A stretch of DNA of 64,000 nucleotides from Paraburkholderia sp. (GTDB lineage: Bacteria; Pseudomonadota; Gammaproteobacteria; Burkholderiales; Burkholderiaceae). Below are positions 63,917-64,000 of the stretch, piece after piece. Under the pieces are notes generated by a model. That model had not been told where the DNA came from, searched no databases, and saw only the letters and a list, made by a program, of their open reading frames with translations. The translations under genes were made by a program, and so were the position numbers. The DNA is taken from positions 372,001 through 436,000 of the forward strand of contig NZ_JAPWKB010000005.1 of the NCBI RefSeq assembly GCF_028283785.1, in the 5' to 3' direction. Positions within the stretch are counted from its first letter, which is position 1, and every line of letters starts with the position of its first letter.

Positions 63917-64000
63917 ATGAAAATTCTGGTCCCTATCAAGCGCGTGGTCGACTATAACGTCAAGGTTCGCGTCAAGCCAGACAACAGCGGCGTGGACCTC
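63917..64000 (+). CDS. etfB: Electron transfer flavoprotein beta subunit, 3'-truncated
   Basis: The first 28 codons read [20 protein letters not shown] and then PDNSGVDL, the standard EtfB N-terminus. The rest lies outside the window; etfA is expected next. EtfAB passes electrons from acyl-CoA and other dehydrogenases to the ubiquinone pool. Confidence 0.93.
   Translation, partial: MKILVPIKRVVDYNVKVRVKPDNSGVDL

Overview
The window is GC-rich DNA typical of Burkholderiales. A Paraburkholderia, Caballeronia or Burkholderia relative is most likely. The clues are GpdQ-free but characteristic: a DUF4148 protein, two 'MKK.L'-type porins, a marR-fusC-DUF1656-hlyD-nodT efflux operon, two DUF3100-type membrane proteins and a dense set of LysR/AraC/TetR regulators. 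All calls come from reading the sequence; no database search was run.

Layout. (1) 1-5.2 kb holds housekeeping genes: the 3' part of an ABC exporter, rarA, a manganese (yybP-ykoY) riboswitch in front of mntP, and a pirin. (2) 5.3-19.6 kb is a coherent catabolic locus. It has two gamma-glutamyltransferase-like Ntn hydrolases, two DUF3100-like membrane proteins, a class III aminotransferase, an M20 deacetylase, an aldehyde dehydrogenase, a 3-hydroxyisobutyrate-dehydrogenase-like enzyme, a LysR regulator, a CysE-like acetyltransferase and a VOC protein. Three copies of one 17-bp palindrome lie in front of its transcription units, so it looks like a single LysR regulon. (3) 19.6-20.8 kb is trpS behind what reads as a complete trp-type attenuator: a WW leader peptide, competing stems and a terminator. 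(4) 21.2-23.4 kb holds a DyP peroxidase with a cargo tail, its encapsulin shell, and a DksA-like protein that lacks all four zinc cysteines. (5) 23.8-25.4 kb is a divergent aldo/keto reductase/TetR pair.

(6) 25.5-29.9 kb is an AT-richer accessory island. Its small genes all lie on the minus strand: a Tsi6-like immunity protein, an 'MGYDVHITR' family protein, a lipoprotein, a VOC protein, an ASCH protein and a GNAT. Most are preceded by a repeated upstream module of constant 48-bp geometry. (7) 29.9-31.7 kb holds an NADP-binding reductase, a strong terminator and an AraC regulator. (8) 31.8-42.5 kb is one tightly overlapped minus-strand operon. It encodes a complete dipeptide-type ABC importer, a Rieske oxygenase with its reductase, an extradiol (DODA-type) dioxygenase, an acetamidase/formamidase and a LysR regulator; a porin lies just upstream. 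(9) 44.4-47.6 kb holds an SDR, a Bcr/CflA-type MFS exporter and a TauD/TfdA-type dioxygenase. (10) 47.7-53 kb is an AaeAB-like aromatic-acid efflux operon under a MarR repressor. (11) 53-64 kb is a second catabolic region: a flavin monooxygenase, two SDRs, a cytochrome P450, a porin, two paralogous AraC regulators, GntR and TetR regulators, and the start of etfB at the window edge.

Much of the window therefore looks like import, oxidation and efflux of small organic molecules, with regulators beside each unit. The best candidates for undescribed biology are the palindrome-linked GGT/DUF3100 regulon, the trpS attenuator, the repeated modules of the small-gene island, and the Rieske/DODA/formamidase import operon.
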